Assembly: GCA_028280505.1 (NCBI GenBank)
Contig: JANQLO010000013.1
Coordinates: forward strand, 1-64,000
DNA from: Chromatiales bacterium
GTDB lineage: Bacteria; Pseudomonadota; Gammaproteobacteria; Chromatiales; Chromatiaceae
Direction: 5' to 3'
Length of the DNA: 64,000 nt
Positions 36,713 through 45,298 of this stretch are shown in pieces. Within the stretch, counting starts at the first letter, position 1; each line of letters opens with the position of its first letter. Under the pieces are notes generated by a model. That model was given only the letters and a program-made list of their open reading frames with translations, was not told where the DNA came from and made no database searches. A program made the position numbers and the translations under genes.

Positions 36713-37273
36713 CTATGCCGCTGCAGAACGGAACCCCGGATCCGCAGCCAAAGCCGACATGCTGAATACCGGCCATACTTCATCATCGAAGTTGAAGGCC
36801 TCGTAAACATAGGCGCCCAAGGCACCTTTCATCCGCGCATTCGGCAGACGATCGGATAAACTAAAGTGACGCATACCCTGTACCGAAGGGACCAACAGGC
36901 CCGCAACCAAACCGCGCAGGCGCAATACCAGGATACGTGTCGCCTTCGACGGCACCACCGCTTTACCACCCAGATACACCTGCAAGTCGATAATAGGCAA
37001 AAGGCTGCCGCGAACATTGGCCAGACCGAGCATCCATGGCCTGGCACCCGGCACCCGGGTAACACGTTCCTGGTGAGGCAGCATTTCGCTGACTTCGTCC
37101 ATCGCCGAAACCACACGCACGCCGGCCACATTGAATACCAGCGCGTCCCAGATATTGGCCAGTCCTTCGGACTTCGGGAGCCCCTGTGCCGCCGCATGGC
37201 TGCGTTCTTCGATAAGCGTCAGCGAAGCCATCGCGGCGGTTGGTGAAAGGGGATTTTCCGGAAGTTCAATCAT
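36713..37273 (-). CDS. pilI: PilI: CheW-like adaptor
   Basis: A 186-aa CheW-domain protein linking PilJ to ChpA. The adaptor core is AWDALVFNVAGVRVVSAMDEVSEML-like (here IWDALVFNVAGVRVV...), then TRVPGARPWMLGLANVRGSLLPIIDLQVYLGGKAV (CheW GxxNxRGxxLPIIDL motif), VLVLRLRGLVAGLLVPSVQGMRHFS and a short C-terminal tail. It is 6 bp from pilH on the same strand, so co-transcribed. Confidence 0.93.
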   Translation of the reverse strand: MIELPENPLSPTAAMASLTLIEERSHAAAQGLPKSEGLANIWDALVFNVAGVRVVSAMDEVSEMLPHQERVTRVPGARPWMLGLANVRGSLLPIIDLQVYLGGKAVVPSKATRILVLRLRGLVAGLLVPSVQGMRHFSLSDRLPNARMKGALGAYVYEAFNFDDEVWPVFSMSALAADPGFRSAAA

Positions 37274-37279
37274 CCTGAT

Positions 37280-37642
37280 TCAGTTCAACAGCTCACCTAT
37301 GGTCTCCAGCAGTTCGCGACCATCCACAGGCTTGACAAGATAACCGCGCGCACCCTGGCGCATGCCCCATTCTTTGTCGGTGTCCTGATCCTTGGTGGTC
37401 ACCATGAGTATAGGTATGTGTTGTGTCTGAGGGTCACGACTGAGCTTACGAGTGGCCTGAAAGCCGTTAATCCCCGGCATGACGACATCCATGAGAATCA
37501 CGTCCGGAGTCTGCGCTTTGGCAGCCGCAATGCCTGACTCGCCATCCGACGCCGTCACGGCCTCGTGCCCGCCCTGCTTCAAAATCTTCGCCAAGGCGTG
37601 CAACTCGGTTGGCGAATCATCCACGATCAAAATCTTAGCCAT
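37280..37642 (-). CDS. pilH: PilH: single-domain response regulator
   Basis: A 120-aa CheY-like receiver: MAKILIVDDSPTE (acidic pocket), VILMDVVMPGINGFQATRKL with phospho-Asp near 52, a Thr in MVTTKDQDTDKEWGMRQGARGYLVKPV with the conserved Lys. In Pseudomonas PilH counterbalances PilG in pilus retraction control. The ATG at 37642 is used because MAKILIVDD is the normal start; the frame extends 12 residues upstream into pilG. Confidence 0.94.
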   Translation of the reverse strand: MAKILIVDDSPTELHALAKILKQGGHEAVTASDGESGIAAAKAQTPDVILMDVVMPGINGFQATRKLSRDPQTQHIPILMVTTKDQDTDKEWGMRQGARGYLVKPVDGRELLETIGELLN

Positions 37643-37674
37643 CAGTCTACTACCAATCAGATGTTGAAGGCCGA

Positions 37675-38076
37675 TCAAGCAGCCTTGGACGCGTGTTTCT
37701 TGATCGCTCCGAGCAACTCGTCGCGAGTAAAAGGCTTGGTCAGATACTGTTCCGATCCGACAATACGCCCGCGCGCACGGTCAAACAGGCCATCCTTACT
37801 CGACAACATGATCACCGGGATATCGCGAAAGAGTTCATTATGTTTGATTAGTGCGCACGTCTGATAACCATCCAGACGAGGCATCATGATATCGACGAAA
37901 ATCAAGTCCGGATGATTGTCGGCGATAATCGAAAGCGCCTCGAAACCGTCGGTAGCGGTCAGCACCTCGCAACCCGCCTTTTTCAACAAGGTTTCCGCGG
38001 TGCGACGAATCGTCTTGCTATCGTCGATCACCATGACCTTCAACCCACCTATGTCAATTGCGTTGTCACTGCTCAC
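37675..38076 (-). CDS. pilG: PilG: single-domain response regulator
   Basis: A 133-aa CheY-like receiver: VMVIDDSKTIRRTAETLLKKAG, LIFVDIMMPRLDGYQTCALIK (phospho-Asp), VIMLSSKDGLFDRARGRIVGSEQYLTKPF (switch Ser and Lys). It is a target of ChpA and promotes pilus extension and twitching. First of the pilG–pilH–pilI–pilJ–chpA–chpC set. Its upstream neighbour on the same strand is the rhodanese-like gene 24 bp away. Confidence 0.94.
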   Translation of the reverse strand: MSSDNAIDIGGLKVMVIDDSKTIRRTAETLLKKAGCEVLTATDGFEALSIIADNHPDLIFVDIMMPRLDGYQTCALIKHNELFRDIPVIMLSSKDGLFDRARGRIVGSEQYLTKPFTRDELLGAIKKHASKAA

Positions 38077-38100
38077 ACGCTGTCCTCTGATTAGCGGGGG

Positions 38101-38841
38101 CTAATTGCGTGGTACGACCGTCGTCAGGCCCCACAACTGCCACATTTGCATACCGCCACGGTAATATTTGATCTTCTCGCCGGGATACCCAACCTCGAGC
38201 AATCCGCGTATGGCCCGCGGCGATTGGCCGCACGATGGACCGTTGCACCATAACACCAGTTCTTTGGCATCGGTGAAATCCCAATCATCCGTCTTGTTCT
38301 CGGCATCCACCCAACCCCAATCTTCCAACAATCCTTCGACAACACCCACTTCGCCGCGCTCCTTAGCGCCGAAAACCTTCAACAGTTCCGCGAACTCGGG
38401 GGAGTCTTTTCCCTTACCGAACAACGTGAAAGGATAGTTGACCGAACCGGGAATCGTGCCTTTTTTGAACCAGGAAGCCGTTCGCGCATCGATCAAAATG
38501 CCACCGCCATCGCGTAGGCGGCCTTCCATGAAATCGAACAGCTCGACCTCTCCTATGGTGGTGACCGACGGGTGAGGGGTTGCAGGTTGGATACAAAACG
38601 GCGGGCATTTGCGCCCAGTCTTGGCAAAATAGCCTTTGAGCTCATAGTCCGGATCTTGCACCCGCTGCACCTTGACCGAGCGTCCTTCATGAATCACATG
38701 CAGATAAGGTTTGCCGTCGACCAGCGGAATGACATCGGAGGTTTCACCGACCCTGACCTGATCCTCTGCGGATATTGCACCGGACCCCAATGCCAAAACA
38801 ATCGACATCGCCCAGCCAAAACGCTTCAAACCATACATCAT
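38101..38841 (-). CDS. secreted rhodanese-like protein
   Basis: A 246-aa protein with a signal peptide (MMYGLKRFGWAMSIVLALGSGAISA, cleavage likely after ISA) and a rhodanese domain about 110-240: FDFMEGRLRDGGGILIDARTASWFKKGTIPGSVNYPFTLF, then the active-site loop LWCNGPSCGQSPRAIRGLLEVGY with two candidate Cys residues, and YYRGGMQMWQLWGLTTV. It would be exported to the periplasm and handle sulfane sulfur or another thiol. ATG 38841 is chosen because a good export signal begins there and GAGGCAGG is upstream. It lies between gshB and pilG, where Pseudomonas has nothing. Confidence 0.82.
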   Translation of the reverse strand: MMYGLKRFGWAMSIVLALGSGAISAEDQVRVGETSDVIPLVDGKPYLHVIHEGRSVKVQRVQDPDYELKGYFAKTGRKCPPFCIQPATPHPSVTTIGEVELFDFMEGRLRDGGGILIDARTASWFKKGTIPGSVNYPFTLFGKGKDSPEFAELLKVFGAKERGEVGVVEGLLEDWGWVDAENKTDDWDFTDAKELVLWCNGPSCGQSPRAIRGLLEVGYPGEKIKYYRGGMQMWQLWGLTTVVPRN

Positions 38842-38883
38842 TCCAACCTGCCTCGGTCCTGACGGTGTGCTTGAACACCCCAC

Positions 38884-39285
38884 TCAGGGGTGTAGATATC
38901 TGTTAACGATTTTCTCGCGCAAGGCCTCCATCGAAGCGCCTCTGCTGTAATCGAGAAAAATCTCTTCGCGACTGCGTTCGGGTAATTTGCGGTAGAAACT
39001 GTATGTGCCTACATTTTGCCGCCGCAGCAATTCCTCGAACCGTTCACGCGATGGTAACGCTATCGGCTGCGGGTTCCCACCGGTGCCCGGTGCCGCGTTG
39101 CCATCCTTACTTGTATCGGACGATCGGCCGTCGACCTTAGTCGCCTCTTGGTCGAGCATTTCGAGATAAGGGTCGTCTGCAGCGAACACCGGCGTTACCG
39201 CCGAGAGCAACATCAGCAGCATGCAGCAAAGGATTTGCTGGTCGATCGACTTCCGGCAACGTAGGGTATCAAAAAGGCTATGCAT
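38884..39285 (-). CDS. small exported protein of unknown function
   Basis: A 133-aa protein with a clear signal peptide (SIDQQILCCMLLMLLSAVTPVFA, cleavage before ADDPYLEML). The mature part has a Gly/Ser/Asp-rich linker (SSDTSKDGNAAPGTGGNP) and a helical C-terminus, RERFEELLRRQNVGTYSFYRKLPERSREEIFLDYSRGASMEALREKIVNRYLHP. I recognise no named family. GGAG precedes the ATG at 39285; the frame upstream reads into the gshB promoter and is not protein-like. It is 42 bp before the rhodanese gene on the same strand, so the two probably form one unit. Confidence 0.7.
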   Translation of the reverse strand: MHSLFDTLRCRKSIDQQILCCMLLMLLSAVTPVFAADDPYLEMLDQEATKVDGRSSDTSKDGNAAPGTGGNPQPIALPSRERFEELLRRQNVGTYSFYRKLPERSREEIFLDYSRGASMEALREKIVNRYLHP

Positions 39286-39472
39286 CGCAGCTCCGCCTGT
39301 GCTCCGCCCCCGGTCGTCCCGGATGTTTTCGATATCGAGCGTTAAATGGCGTTGAATCCAGACAAAATAGCAAGCACCAAGGTGGTCTGCAACAATAGTC
39401 CAGCGGCGCACAAGCCCGGCGCCGCTTAACCGAAAGTGTGAGCAATTCGACATATTGGGAGGCACTCCGCGA
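39286..39472. promoter_or_regulatory. divergent promoter region gshB / exported protein
   Basis: 187 bp between two divergent start codons, so both promoters should be here. A perfect 7-bp inverted repeat, GCGGCGC and GCGCCGC, lies at 39403-39425. No reliable -35/-10 pair was identified. Confidence 0.35.
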
Positions 39473-40423
39473 ATGGCTTTCTCTCTTGGGGTCGTCATGG
39501 ACCCCATCTCGACCATCAAGGTCTACAAGGACAGCACCTTCGCCATGCTGCTGGAGGCTCAAAGGCGCGGCTGCCCGCTCTGGTACATGGAACAGCAGGA
39601 CCTGATGCTGCGCGAGGGCCGCTGCGAAGCCACGATGCGCTCGCTCGCGGTACGCGACGATCGCAATGATTGGTTCAGCCTGGGCGAACCGCAGACGCAG
39701 GCGCTGGAGAGTCTCGATGTCATTCTCATGCGTAAAGATCCGCCATTCGATATGGAATACGTCTACACCACCTACCTGCTGGAACAGGCCGAAACCCGCG
39801 GGACACTGGTGGTCAACCGGCCCGCCGCACTGCGTGACGCCAACGAAAAGTTGTTCACCGCCTGGTTCCCTGATATCTGTCCATCCACGCTGGTCAGCCG
39901 CCGCCATTCCGCATTCGATGCGTTCATCGATCGGCACGAAGACGTCATTCTTAAACCGTTGGACGGCATGGGTGGCGCATCCATTTTCCGAATCAGGGAC
40001 GCAGACCCGAACAGAAACGTCATAATCGAGACGCTGACATCGCATGAAACACGGTTTGCGATGGCGCAGAAATTCATCCCCGAGATCAGTGCCGGCGACA
40101 AACGTATCCTGGTCATCGACGGCGAAGCCATTCCTTATGCCCTGGCCCGTATCCCGAGCAGAGGCGAAAACCGAGGCAATCTCGCGGCCGGCGGCAGCGG
40201 CATCGGCGTGGAATTAAGTGACAAAGACCGTCGGATCGTAGAGACTGTGGCACCGCGTTTGCGTGCCGAAGGAATACTGTTTGCCGGCATCGACGTGATC
40301 GGCGACTACCTAACCGAGATCAATGTCACCAGTCCCACTTGCATACGTGAATTGGATAAGCTCTACGAACTCAACATCAGCGCCGTCTTAATGGACTGCA
40401 TCGAACGCAAACTCGCAGTATGA
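39473..40423 (+). CDS. gshB: glutathione synthetase
   Basis: Joins gamma-glutamylcysteine and glycine with ATP to make glutathione. The 316-aa product starts MAFSLGVVMDPISTIKVYKDSTFAMLLEAQRRG, as in E. coli GshB. The ATP-grasp features include VILKPLDGMGGASIFRI, QKFIPEISAGDKRILVIDGEAIPYALARIP, the glycine-rich ENRGNLAAGGSG and EINVTSPTCIRELD. ATG 39473 is used because it matches the family; the TTG further upstream lies within GGGAGG, its SD. Overlaps apbE by ATGA. Confidence 0.96.
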   Translation: MAFSLGVVMDPISTIKVYKDSTFAMLLEAQRRGCPLWYMEQQDLMLREGRCEATMRSLAVRDDRNDWFSLGEPQTQALESLDVILMRKDPPFDMEYVYTTYLLEQAETRGTLVVNRPAALRDANEKLFTAWFPDICPSTLVSRRHSAFDAFIDRHEDVILKPLDGMGGASIFRIRDADPNRNVIIETLTSHETRFAMAQKFIPEISAGDKRILVIDGEAIPYALARIPSRGENRGNLAAGGSGIGVELSDKDRRIVETVAPRLRAEGILFAGIDVIGDYLTEINVTSPTCIRELDKLYELNISAVLMDCIERKLAV

Positions 40424-41484
40424 GAATGCCCAAGCTACCGCGACCCGGCGGTATACTCGCCGCCTATCTTCTGACCCTTGTCGGCCTCGTGGGCTGCAGC
40501 ACTCACGATCCGGTCGCACGTGGTCATGTCTCGGCCTTCGGCAGCCCTATCGAGATCACCTTGATCGGCATAAACCGGCGTCACGCGGCCGAAGTCACCC
40601 GCACGCTGGAGCGCGACTTCGAGTTAATGGAAGAGGCATGGCATGCATGGGAGGAGGGACCCGTATCGCGCATGAACATGCTGTTCAATCAAGACAACAC
40701 ACCGTTCGCCGCGCCACCTTCGGTCCTTCCTTTGCTGAAACTGTCGAAGTCCATTGCCGAACAGAGCGATCATCTGTTCAATCCCGCAATCGGTCACCTC
40801 GTCCGTGCCTGGGGATTCCAAGGCCGACCGGCCGAATGTCTGCGGCCGCCGCCGAAAGATCTGATTGACATCGTGGTCGAGGCCGCACCGACCATGAACG
40901 ATATCCATATCGATGGCTTTCGCGTATGGTCGGATAATGACATCGTGAAGCTCGATTTTCGCGCCATACAACGCGGCTATGCGATCGATCAGGCCATCCT
41001 GCGCCTACAGGAACTCGGCATCAACAATGCCAGCATCAGCGCCAACGGCAACGTCCATGCGATCGGTTCACGCGACGGTCACCCCTGGAGTGTTACCGTG
41101 CGTGCGCCGGACGGCGGCGGCGTCTTCGCAACACTGAAGATCATTGGTAATGAGGCCGCCTTTACCACCGGCGAGTATCAGACGTATTTCACCTGGGACG
41201 GCGAACTCTATCACGACATCATCGACCCCAGGACGGGCTATCCGGCCACCGGCACATCCTCGGTAACCGTCCTACACCCGAACGCCTCGACCGCCAACGC
41301 AGCGGCCACCGCACTCTTTGTCGCAGGGCCGAAGGATTGGCATCGTCTCGCCCGCCAGATGGGTATCCGCTACGTCATGCTGACCGACAGCGAGGGCCGA
41401 GTACACATGAACCCGGCAATGAAGACGCGGATCAAACTTCACCGCGACAACCGCGAGATCATCATCAGCGAGCCGCTGACCTAG
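40420..41484 (+). CDS. apbE: FAD:protein FMN transferase (ApbE-like lipoprotein)
   Basis: A 354-aa ApbE-family enzyme that attaches FMN to Ser/Thr of flavoproteins such as Na+-NQR or Rnf subunits in the periplasm. It has a lipoprotein signal (LLTLVGLVGC, lipid Cys near residue 26), the segment AWHAWEEGPVSRMN, DFRAIQRGYAIDQAI (the GxIaKGYavD-like motif), ISANGNVHAIG, and the FAD/metal segment DIIDPRTGYPATGTSSVTV with the HP/NA loop after it. It starts inside the gshB stop (ATGA), so it is translationally coupled to gshB. Partners NqrB/C or RnfD/G are not in the window. Confidence 0.9.
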   Translation: MRMPKLPRPGGILAAYLLTLVGLVGCSTHDPVARGHVSAFGSPIEITLIGINRRHAAEVTRTLERDFELMEEAWHAWEEGPVSRMNMLFNQDNTPFAAPPSVLPLLKLSKSIAEQSDHLFNPAIGHLVRAWGFQGRPAECLRPPPKDLIDIVVEAAPTMNDIHIDGFRVWSDNDIVKLDFRAIQRGYAIDQAILRLQELGINNASISANGNVHAIGSRDGHPWSVTVRAPDGGGVFATLKIIGNEAAFTTGEYQTYFTWDGELYHDIIDPRTGYPATGTSSVTVLHPNASTANAAATALFVAGPKDWHRLARQMGIRYVMLTDSEGRVHMNPAMKTRIKLHRDNREIIISEPLT

Positions 41485-41685
41485 GATCTGCGCCATACGG
41501 CCGATACGCAACAATTGTCGGCATGGCCCCAAAAAGGCAACATTACGTCTAAATTCGGTCTGTACCGCCGGGGTATGACTCTCGAAAGCACCGCTAAACG
41601 GGACGATAGAATGATCCTACCGAACACACACCCGAACAGACCGCTTTGCACCATGCATCAACCGATGCACTGACTCCGGCCTGCC

Positions 41686-42579
41686 GTGGATCTCATAGAC
41701 GACAAGCTCGCGACAAGCCCATCGAACGACCCGCTCGGTCTGGCGCTATTGATCGCCCTGGCCGCTCACGCACTTATCATTCTCGGCATCAGTTTCGATG
41801 TCTCCCGGGAACGCCCTCCCGCACCGGAACGCACATTGGATATCACCTTGGTGCAACCCAAACCCGAGCCGAAAGAGGTCGACAAACCTGATTTTCTCGC
41901 CCAGCAGACCCAGGCAGGCGGTGGCGAAGAAACGATCAAGGAACGACGCACCAGCCCACTCGGCAACCCACTGGCCAACCCGAACCCCAAGCCTGCGCTC
42001 GAGTTGGAACGTTCAGGCGCACCGGAGACAACGCCGCAACCCAAACCACAGCTTATTGCGACAAAAAAGGCCCCCAAAACCGAATCGACGCCACCACCGA
42101 AACCGATAGTCAAAGCCAAACCGAGGGCCAAACTGGATCAGCTACTCGCCAGCACCCAGTTGGAAATCGATCGTCTGACCGCCGAACTCGACCGCCGCAC
42201 GCTATCGGCATCGCAGCAAGATCGACGTAAAGCGGTCAACGCCAGCACTCAAGAATACAAGTACGCCGCCTATCTGGAATCCTGGCGCAGCAAGGTCGAG
42301 AATATCGGGAACCTGAATTACCCGGATGAAGCAAAACGTCGCAAACTCTACGGCAACTTACTGATGCACGTGGCCGTTCGGGCAGATGGCAGCGTCGAGC
42401 GCATTCGCGTAGTACGATCCTCCGGGGTCAAGCTATTGGACGATGCTGCAGTGCGAATCGTGCGTTTGTCGGCACCTTTCGCGCCTTTTCCGCCGGAGAT
42501 TCGCGAGGAGGTGGACGTTTTGGACATCACGCGGACCTGGCAATTCCTTGACGGGGGTACCTTATTCTCATCGCACTAA
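41686..42579 (+). CDS. TonB-family energy-transducer protein
   Basis: A 297-aa protein: short cytoplasmic start, one TM (LGLALLIALAAHALIILGISFDV, about 17-39), a Pro/Lys-rich periplasmic linker (about 45-150), a helical segment, and a C-terminal TonB domain (KVENIGNLNYPDEAKRRKLYGNLLMHVAVRADGSVERIRVVRSSGVKLLDDAAVRIV). It would transmit proton-motive force to an outer-membrane transporter or act in type IV pilus/outer-membrane processes, as proposed for the PA0406-like gene in this locus. It starts with GTG. No exbB/exbD adjacent. 201 bp after apbE; nothing else recognised in that gap. Confidence 0.85.
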   Translation: MDLIDDKLATSPSNDPLGLALLIALAAHALIILGISFDVSRERPPAPERTLDITLVQPKPEPKEVDKPDFLAQQTQAGGGEETIKERRTSPLGNPLANPNPKPALELERSGAPETTPQPKPQLIATKKAPKTESTPPPKPIVKAKPRAKLDQLLASTQLEIDRLTAELDRRTLSASQQDRRKAVNASTQEYKYAAYLESWRSKVENIGNLNYPDEAKRRKLYGNLLMHVAVRADGSVERIRVVRSSGVKLLDDAAVRIVRLSAPFAPFPPEIREEVDVLDITRTWQFLDGGTLFSSH

Positions 42580-42767
42580 GGCCTGTTAACGCTGCACATT
42601 CCTTACCGTTCGCCGCCCTCGGGATTGAAGCAGGTGGCCGTACAGGCACCCCAAAATGGCTCACCCGCGCCGCACCACATGGTGGCACGCGACGCTCAAA
42701 GGTAGTGAAATCCTGACTTAGGGCAACCACCCTTGCCGAGCACCGAACCGCGCACGATACTGTGGGC

Positions 42768-43331
42768 ATGAGCCAGAACCCGTCTTTGAAGAATCAGCTG
42801 CTGATCGCAATGCCGACCCTGCAAGATCCCAATTTTTCTCGCACGGTCACCTATATCTGCGAACACGGGGAACACGGCGCCATGGGCATTGTGCTGAACC
42901 GTCCGACGGAGCTGCGCCTGCTCGATGTGCTGCAACACATGGACATCGACGGCGGCCTTGGCGCAGCAGCCGATCAAACCGTTTACCTCGGCGGTCCGGT
43001 CGAAGAAGAGCGCGGCTTCGTGCTGCACACCCACACCGCACCATGGGACTCGACCCTGGCGATCGACGACCACATCAGTATTACCACCTCGCGCGATATC
43101 CTCGAGGCCATGGCGAAAGGCGGCGGACCGGACCAAACCTTGGTCGCGCTCGGCTACGCCGGCTGGGGTGCCGGACAGTTGGAGCAGGAATTACAACAAA
43201 ACGCCTGGCTCAGCGGTCCGGCCGACAAGTCGATCCTGTTCGACCTGCCATCGGATCAACGATGGGAGGCCGCAGCACGCCTGCTGGGGGTCGACGTCAA
43301 CCTTTTGAGCAGTGAGGCCGGGCACGCCTGA
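42768..43331 (+). CDS. yqgE: YqgE/AlgH-family protein (DUF179)
   Basis: A 187-aa DUF179 protein. Motifs: LKNQLLIAMPTLQDPNFSRTVTYICEHGEHGAMGIVLNRP, VYLGGPVEEERGFVLH, ITTSRDILEAMAKGGGPDQTLVALGYAGWGAGQLEQELQQNAWL. The AlgH name comes from alginate control in Pseudomonas; molecular function is unknown. ATG 42768 has the family start MSQNPSLKNQLLIA. Its TGA shares one base with the ruvX ATG. Confidence 0.93.
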   Translation: MSQNPSLKNQLLIAMPTLQDPNFSRTVTYICEHGEHGAMGIVLNRPTELRLLDVLQHMDIDGGLGAAADQTVYLGGPVEEERGFVLHTHTAPWDSTLAIDDHISITTSRDILEAMAKGGGPDQTLVALGYAGWGAGQLEQELQQNAWLSGPADKSILFDLPSDQRWEAAARLLGVDVNLLSSEAGHA

Positions 43332-43729
43332 TGGGTGTGCTGCTCGGATTCGACTACGGCACCCATAAGATCGGTGTCGCGGTCGGCCAGGATCTGACCG
43401 CGACCGCCACGGCGCTCGAAACACTCAGCATGGTCAACCACAAGCCCGATTGGCAGCGAATTGCCCGACTGCTCGACGACTGGAAACCCGATGCGCTGGT
43501 GGTCGGCCATCCGTTCGAAATGACCGACCGCGAAGCGAACAATGCCGCTGGCGCGAAAAAATTCGCACGCCAATTGCACGGACGCTTCCACCTGCCGGTA
43601 CACTTGGCCGACGAGCGCCTGACCAGCCGCGAGGCCTGGTCACAACTCGGCGGTCGCGCAGCCAAGGACCCCACCCGGGTCGATGCCTACGCCGCCAAAC
43701 TGATCCTGGAAACCTGGCTCAATGACTGA
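43331..43729 (+). CDS. ruvX: putative pre-16S rRNA nuclease / Holliday-junction resolvase (YqgF family)
   Basis: A 132-aa RNase H-fold protein. It shows LLGFDYGTHKIGVAVGQ (first acidic residue), LVVGHPFEMTDREANNAAGAKKFARQL, LPVHLADERLTSREA (second acid) and RVDAYAAKLILETWL (third acid). The family processes the 5' end of 16S rRNA in E. coli and was first proposed as a Holliday resolvase. Overlaps yqgE by one base and pyrR by 8 bases. Confidence 0.93.
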   Translation: MGVLLGFDYGTHKIGVAVGQDLTATATALETLSMVNHKPDWQRIARLLDDWKPDALVVGHPFEMTDREANNAAGAKKFARQLHGRFHLPVHLADERLTSREAWSQLGGRAAKDPTRVDAYAAKLILETWLND

Positions 43730-44267
43730 ATCCGACAACACCCTGTTCATGAAGCACGACGCCATCCTCGATCTGATCGCGGGCATGGCAAAAGTGCTCG
43801 CCAACCGTCTGACACATCAGCGAATCGAAAATCCGACAATGATCGGCATCCACACCGGCGGCGCCTGGGTCGCCCAGCACCTGAGCGACCTGCTGGCGAT
43901 CGAAGAACCGACCGGCCTGCTCGATATCAGTTTTTACCGGGACGATTTCACCCAGATCGGTGTCAATCCTCAGGTCAAACCGTCGAAGATCGAATTCGAT
44001 ATCGAGAACCGCAACATCATCTTGGTAGATGACGTGTTGCACACCGGTCGAACCATCCGCGCAGCCATGAACGAAATTTTCGACTTCGGCCGCCCAGCGA
44101 GCATTCTGTTGGTGACACTGATCGAACGCAGCGGCCGAGAGCTGCCTATTCAACCGGACGTAATCGGACTGAGCCCACCTCTCGGGCCAAACGACCATAT
44201 CAAGCTGAACGGCCCCGACCCACTCAGCCTGGAACTCCTGCACATGCGCCGGAGCTCTCAGCCTTGA
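43722..44267 (+). CDS. pyrR: PyrR-like phosphoribosyltransferase / pyr regulator
   Basis: A 181-aa PRTase-fold protein of the PyrR family (uracil phosphoribosyltransferase activity, and pyr-mRNA binding in Firmicutes). The PRPP loop is NIILVDDVLHTGRTIRAAMNEIFDFGRPA near residues 89-117; GIHTGGAWVAQHL and ISFYRDDFTQIGVNPQVKPS are further PyrR traits. No pyr attenuator hairpin pair was seen in the 44-bp pyrR–pyrB gap, so its regulatory role here is not supported by visible RNA structure. Overlaps ruvX by 8 bases. Confidence 0.92.
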   Translation: MTESDNTLFMKHDAILDLIAGMAKVLANRLTHQRIENPTMIGIHTGGAWVAQHLSDLLAIEEPTGLLDISFYRDDFTQIGVNPQVKPSKIEFDIENRNIILVDDVLHTGRTIRAAMNEIFDFGRPASILLVTLIERSGRELPIQPDVIGLSPPLGPNDHIKLNGPDPLSLELLHMRRSSQP

Positions 44268-44311
44268 TACTACACGACAGGCGAGTCGCTAAAGCGTTAA
44301 GATAAGCCGCG

Positions 44312-45298
44312 ATGTCAAACAAGCCGTCGACAAACCTGCAACTCAATGAGCATGGCCGTTTGCGGCATTTTTTGACCATCGAAGGACTGAGCCGCGAACT
44401 ACTGTTGCAGATCCTCGATACCGCCGAGTCGTTTGCCGTACTGCCGGGCCGGCCTGTAAAAAAAGTGCCGCTGTTGCGTGGCCGCATCATCACCAATTTG
44501 TTCTTCGAAAACAGCACCCGCACCCGCACTACCTTCGAGCTGGCCGCCAAGCTGCTCTCGGCGGACATTATTAACTTCAACATCAGCACCTCGGCAACGT
44601 CGAAAGGCGAGACACTGCTCGACACCTTGCGCAACATCGAAGCCATGCATTCGGACATGTTCGTGGTGCGACATGCACAATCCGGTGCCGCACATTTCAT
44701 TGCCCAGCAAGCAGCCCCAAGGGTCAGTGTGATCAATGCCGGCGACGGCCGTCATGCGCACCCGACCCAGGCAATGCTGGATATGTTCACGATCCGCAAG
44801 CACAAGGGTGATTTCACTCCGCTACGGGTCGCAATCGTCGGTGACGTGCTGCATTCTCGAGTCGCCCGCTCACAGATTCTGGCACTCAACACCCTGGGCG
44901 TCAGCGAGGTCCGCGTGGTCGGCCCGCGCACGTTGCTGCCGACCGAGGCCCGCGCACTCGGCGTGCATGTGTTCCATGGGCTCGAAGACGGCATCAAAGA
45001 CGTCGACGTGGTGATCATGCTGCGCTTGCAGAACGAACGCATGGACGGTGCACTGCTGCCGAATGAACACGAGTACTTCCGTCTATACGGACTAACCGAC
45101 GAACGCCTGGAAAATGCCAAACCGGATGCCATCGTGATGCACCCGGGGCCGATCAACCGTGGTATCGAACTCGATTCGGCGGTCGCCGACGGACCGCGCT
45201 CGGTAATTTTGCACCAGGTGAACTATGGGATCGCCGTACGCATGGCGATTCTGTCAATGGCCATGCAGTCGCAAGCCGATCTCGGGGCCGAAGCATGA
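44312..45298 (+). CDS. pyrB: aspartate carbamoyltransferase catalytic subunit
   Basis: Makes carbamoyl-aspartate in pyrimidine synthesis. The 328-aa product has [22 protein letters not shown] (carbamoyl-phosphate STRT loop), [45 protein letters not shown] (aspartate loop) and [15 protein letters not shown]. The extended N-terminus and the ATGA overlap with pyrC' fit the Pseudomonas-type class A ATCase, which assembles with an inactive dihydroorotase. Confidence 0.96.
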   Translation: MSNKPSTNLQLNEHGRLRHFLTIEGLSRELLLQILDTAESFAVLPGRPVKKVPLLRGRIITNLFFENSTRTRTTFELAAKLLSADIINFNISTSATSKGETLLDTLRNIEAMHSDMFVVRHAQSGAAHFIAQQAAPRVSVINAGDGRHAHPTQAMLDMFTIRKHKGDFTPLRVAIVGDVLHSRVARSQILALNTLGVSEVRVVGPRTLLPTEARALGVHVFHGLEDGIKDVDVVIMLRLQNERMDGALLPNEHEYFRLYGLTDERLENAKPDAIVMHPGPINRGIELDSAVADGPRSVILHQVNYGIAVRMAILSMAMQSQADLGAEA

